A stretch of DNA of 64,000 bases, taken from the NCBI RefSeq assembly GCF_001311985.1, contig NZ_BBCJ01000005.1, positions 62,001 through 126,000 on the forward strand, in the 5' to 3' direction. How positions within the stretch are numbered: the stretch's first letter is position 1; each line of letters opens with the position of its first letter. This stretch comes from Geotalea toluenoxydans JCM 15764. GTDB lineage: Bacteria; Desulfobacterota; Desulfuromonadia; Geobacterales; Geobacteraceae. The notes beneath the pieces were generated by a model. It saw nothing but the letters and a program-made list of their open reading frames with translations, was not told the DNA's origin and did not search any database. Both the position numbers and the translations under genes were made by a program. Below, one piece after another: positions 62,189-64,000 of this stretch.

Positions 62189-62282
62189 GTCTTGCTTGCC
62201 CCGGCAGTGATCATTTTGCGCCCATGAAAAATCATACAATAACACGCCGGGCTGATGTCCGCAACCGCTGCATGATTAGAAT

Positions 62283-62807
62283 TTAATGGGCAGAGACCTT
62301 CTCGGCACATGGAACGCAAAGCCGCTCTCCAGCCACCTCCCGCAGCCGGGTCTCCATCACTTCTTCGTTGCACCGGGCACATAAAACCGATGGACGGCTT
62401 CGCGCCCTTTCCGGCTCTGTCATCGTCACTTCGGTCATGGTCAGGAGTTGATCGGCGGGTGCACCGAGTATGAACTCGGCGCGAGCGGCCCGGTCACCGG
62501 CAAGTTTGGCAGGGATGCCGTTTCCGTGATAGACGACCCGCACTCCCTTGCCGCTGGTACGTGAATATAAGGTATATACCTGTTTGCCATAGTCGCGAAA
62601 GATCAGGTTTCCCTTACCGAAGGTACAGCCACTGATGCATTGCAATGCGTCGACGCCGCAGGCATCGTTCTCCACTATGGCGACAATCTCTTCATCCCCG
62701 GCACGCACTGCCTTAAGGGCCTCCATGGCGGCATTGGCCATGCGATAGCCGATGGCGAGACCAGGACAGGCATGGCCATGGAATTTCACTATCTCCTCAT
62801 ATCTCAT
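62283..62807 (-). CDS. FmdE/FwdE-domain protein with zinc finger
   Basis: 174 residues from ATG 62805-62807 (MRYEEIVKFHGHACPGLAIG). The H-x-CPG motif and the CGVDALQCISGCTFGKGNL segment match formylmethanofuran dehydrogenase subunit E domains, found also in bacteria without methanogenesis. The C-terminus has CARCNEEV and CVPCAEK, a zinc-finger-type pair. Often linked to molybdenum enzymes; the role here is unknown. No Mo enzyme lies in the window. A longer in-frame start at 62876 is possible but less family-like. Confidence 0.83.
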   Translation of the reverse strand: MRYEEIVKFHGHACPGLAIGYRMANAAMEALKAVRAGDEEIVAIVENDACGVDALQCISGCTFGKGNLIFRDYGKQVYTLYSRTSGKGVRVVYHGNGIPAKLAGDRAARAEFILGAPADQLLTMTEVTMTEPERARSRPSVLCARCNEEVMETRLREVAGERLCVPCAEKVSAH

Positions 62808-62977
62808 AACGCCCCCTGGGACAATATCACAGAATCGTAGAAATTCTTGTCCCCGGTTAATTTCCCCCCTGCTCACTTACGTCCGCTTCCCCCTTACAGA
62901 GTGGGGGATTGAGTGGGGATGGGAACTATCTACCATGAGCACCCGTTTCCGGTCAACGCTGGTATTTGTCTCGGTGG

Positions 62978-63144
62978 CTAGGAGTCTGTCGGACTTAGGG
63001 ATCGAAGCGAGAGGATGGAAAATCGAGGACGGATATTTGGAAATTTGAGAGCGAATAGTGGACCTATTTGTCGAAAATTTACGGAGATCCGGACCGATTT
63101 GCCATTTTCGCAGCCGATTCATTCTAAGTCCGACAGACTCCTAG
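62978..63144. mobile_element. MITE-like element with 21-bp terminal inverted repeats
   Basis: 167 bp between perfect 21-bp inverted repeats (CTAGGAGTCTGTCGGACTTA+G at 62978-62998 and the complement at 63124-63144). The outer CTAG could be a duplicated 4-bp target. No protein is encoded. The size and ends match a non-autonomous relative of an insertion sequence that would supply the transposase elsewhere. Confidence 0.75.
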
Positions 63145-63156
63145 GCATATGAATGG

Positions 63157-63182
63157 CAGGGGCGCGGCAAGCAGCGCCCCTG
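63157..63182 (-). terminator. Hairpin terminator after di-haem peroxidase
   Basis: Stem CAGGGGCGC / GCGCCCCTG with an eight-base loop, 53 bp past the stop at 63236. The following T-tract is weak. Confidence 0.6.
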
Positions 63183-63235
63183 CAGCAGGATCGTGATGTT
63201 TTAATTGCCGGAGTACATATCACCTTCGCATCTGA

Positions 63236-64000
63236 TTACAGCACCCGCATGAACGCCACCAGGTTCTTCTTCTCCTCGCCGGTCAGTTTGAGACCAAGCA
63301 CCAGGTTGAAAAATTCGACGGTGTCTTCCAAGGTCAGGCAGCGTCCGTCATGCATATAAGGGGGGCTCTCTTTGATGCCGCGCAGGGTAAACGTCTTGAT
63401 GGGACCGTCGCCCGGCTCCTGGGTAAAGCGCTCCATTTTAAGGTCGTGCATCTGCTGATCCATATAGAACGGCGGCAAATGGCAGCTGGCGCATCGCCCC
63501 TTCTCGAAGAAGATCTTCTCCCCGGCAAGTTCAGCCTGGGTCGCCTTTGCAGGATCGAGACGCCCGCTTGGATCCAGTTTGGGAGCAGGCGGAACGTCGA
63601 ACATGTTCTGCATCTGTGCCATATGGGCCACCAGAAGGCGAGGGATCTCCACGATGCCCTTCTTCATTGCATGGATGGGATCACCATTGAAGTAGGCAGT
63701 TCTCTGTTCGAACTCGGTGAAATCCTCCACTGAGCGCAGACTTCGTTTGGAAGCATGGATCTGCTGATTGAACATGCCGCGCAGACTGGTTGTATCCAGG
63801 CGGAACCTGCGTTCCTGAGGCCGGATATCCGGACTGAGGTGGAATTGAGCGGTTGTATGGCCGTTCACATGACAGTCCAGGCAGGTAACGCCTAGACTCG
63901 GCTGGGCTGTCTTGCGGTCATCGGTGGCGTTAAACTCCTCCTGGGGGATTGGAGTAAGGAGCAGACGCAAACCGTCCAGTTGCACCGGCGTCAGCAGGTC
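63236..64000 (-). CDS. Di-haem cytochrome c peroxidase family protein, 3' part
   Basis: The frame is open to the right edge; the start lies outside the window. It has two c-type haem motifs, CLDCH (near the visible start) and CASCH (residues about 165), with a methionine-rich PFYMDQQMHDLKMERFTQEPG segment and LRGIKESPPYMHDGRCLTLEDTVEFF, typical of the CCP/MauG family. Periplasmic or outer-membrane electron transfer or peroxide reduction is expected; it could instead be a MauG-like oxidase. The segment DTTSLRGMFNQQIHASKRSLRSVEDF suggests the longer Geobacter variant. Confidence 0.83.
   Translation of the reverse strand, partial: DLLTPVQLDGLRLLLTPIPQEEFNATDDRKTAQPSLGVTCLDCHVNGHTTAQFHLSPDIRPQERRFRLDTTSLRGMFNQQIHASKRSLRSVEDFTEFEQRTAYFNGDPIHAMKKGIVEIPRLLVAHMAQMQNMFDVPPAPKLDPSGRLDPAKATQAELAGEKIFFEKGRCASCHLPPFYMDQQMHDLKMERFTQEPGDGPIKTFTLRGIKESPPYMHDGRCLTLEDTVEFFNLVLGLKLTGEEKKNLVAFMRVL

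Larger units (their letters stand above)
62808..63235. other. Intergenic region with a mobile-like element and a terminator
   Basis: 428 bp without a gene. It contains the inverted-repeat element at 62978-63144 and a GC-rich terminator hairpin at 63157-63182. A weak CCCCC/GGGGG dyad at 62890-62908 is present without a clear T-tract. The promoter of the FmdE gene should lie in the first 150 bp, but none stood out. Confidence 0.5.

Noticed and set aside
62890-62908. Terminator formed by CCCCC/GGGGG dyad
   Set aside because: Short stem without a following T-tract in either direction; likely chance.

Overview
The window reads as chromosomal DNA from a Geobacter-type member of the Desulfuromonadota (Geobacter/Geotalea lineage). 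The basis is the gene order of the regulatory PTS - rpoN - Lpt - KDO cluster, an HPr kinase in a Gram-negative background, a large chemotaxis cluster rich in methyl-accepting proteins, c-type haem proteins, a FeoB locus with a FeoA-fused DtxR-type regulator, and a DUF6178 protein. Almost all genes lie on the minus strand. No rRNA, tRNA, CRISPR array, phage or intact transposase was seen.

Layout, left to right. 1-300: 3' end of a nucleoside phosphorylase-like gene (plus). 346-7140 (minus): regulatory PTS genes (EI, HPr, IIA-Man), rapZ, hprK, ptsN, hpf and rpoN. 7203-13953 (minus): envelope genes lptB, lptA, lptC, kdsC, kdsD, kdsA, pyrG and kdsB, i.e. KDO synthesis plus LPS export. 14055-37602 (minus): a chemotaxis cluster with cheB, cheR, five MCPs, two near-identical cheW, cheA, cheY, a STAS protein, a soluble MCP-like coiled-coil protein, an EAL/HDOD protein and a PAS histidine kinase. 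37758-42873: a P460-type cytochrome, then iron genes (DtxR/FeoA regulator, zinc-ribbon miniprotein, feoB, fur with Fur boxes), a tiny membrane protein that may continue through an in-frame UGA, and a DsbC-like protein with a haem motif. 43131-45587: ahcY and an ArsR-methyltransferase fusion with a 26-bp perfect inverted repeat upstream. 45757-50581: dcuB, its sigma-54 promoter, three palindromic activator-site candidates, and a sigma-54 response regulator/histidine kinase pair. 50793-55494: a nitronate monooxygenase-like gene and a large secreted RCC1/Ig-like protein with a structured, terminator-ended leader. 55890-57609 (plus): a two-component pair. 57696-62807 (minus): metK, a DUF6178 protein, a YkgJ-type protein, GspB-like and ExeA-like secretion proteins, and an FmdE-domain protein. 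62978-63144: a MITE-like element. 63236-64000: a di-haem peroxidase cut by the window end.

Quality warning. About thirty genes are broken by single-base indels (roughly fifty to fifty-five in all), mostly one base lost or gained in a homopolymer or G/C run. They hit genes that should be essential, such as metK, rpoN, lptB and kdsA. In each case I checked, adding or removing one base restores a continuous family-like protein. I treat these as sequence errors, annotate full-length genes across them, and give the approximate position of each shift.

Functional links. The PTS proteins have no sugar permease here and look purely regulatory, next to rpoN. Sigma-54 would act with the regulator at 47345 on dcuB. 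CTP from pyrG feeds KdsB, and KDO feeds the LPS that LptABC export. MetK, AhcY and the ArsR-methyltransferase all belong to S-adenosylmethionine metabolism. All five MCPs end in the same conserved tail on variable linkers, which suggests a shared docking site.
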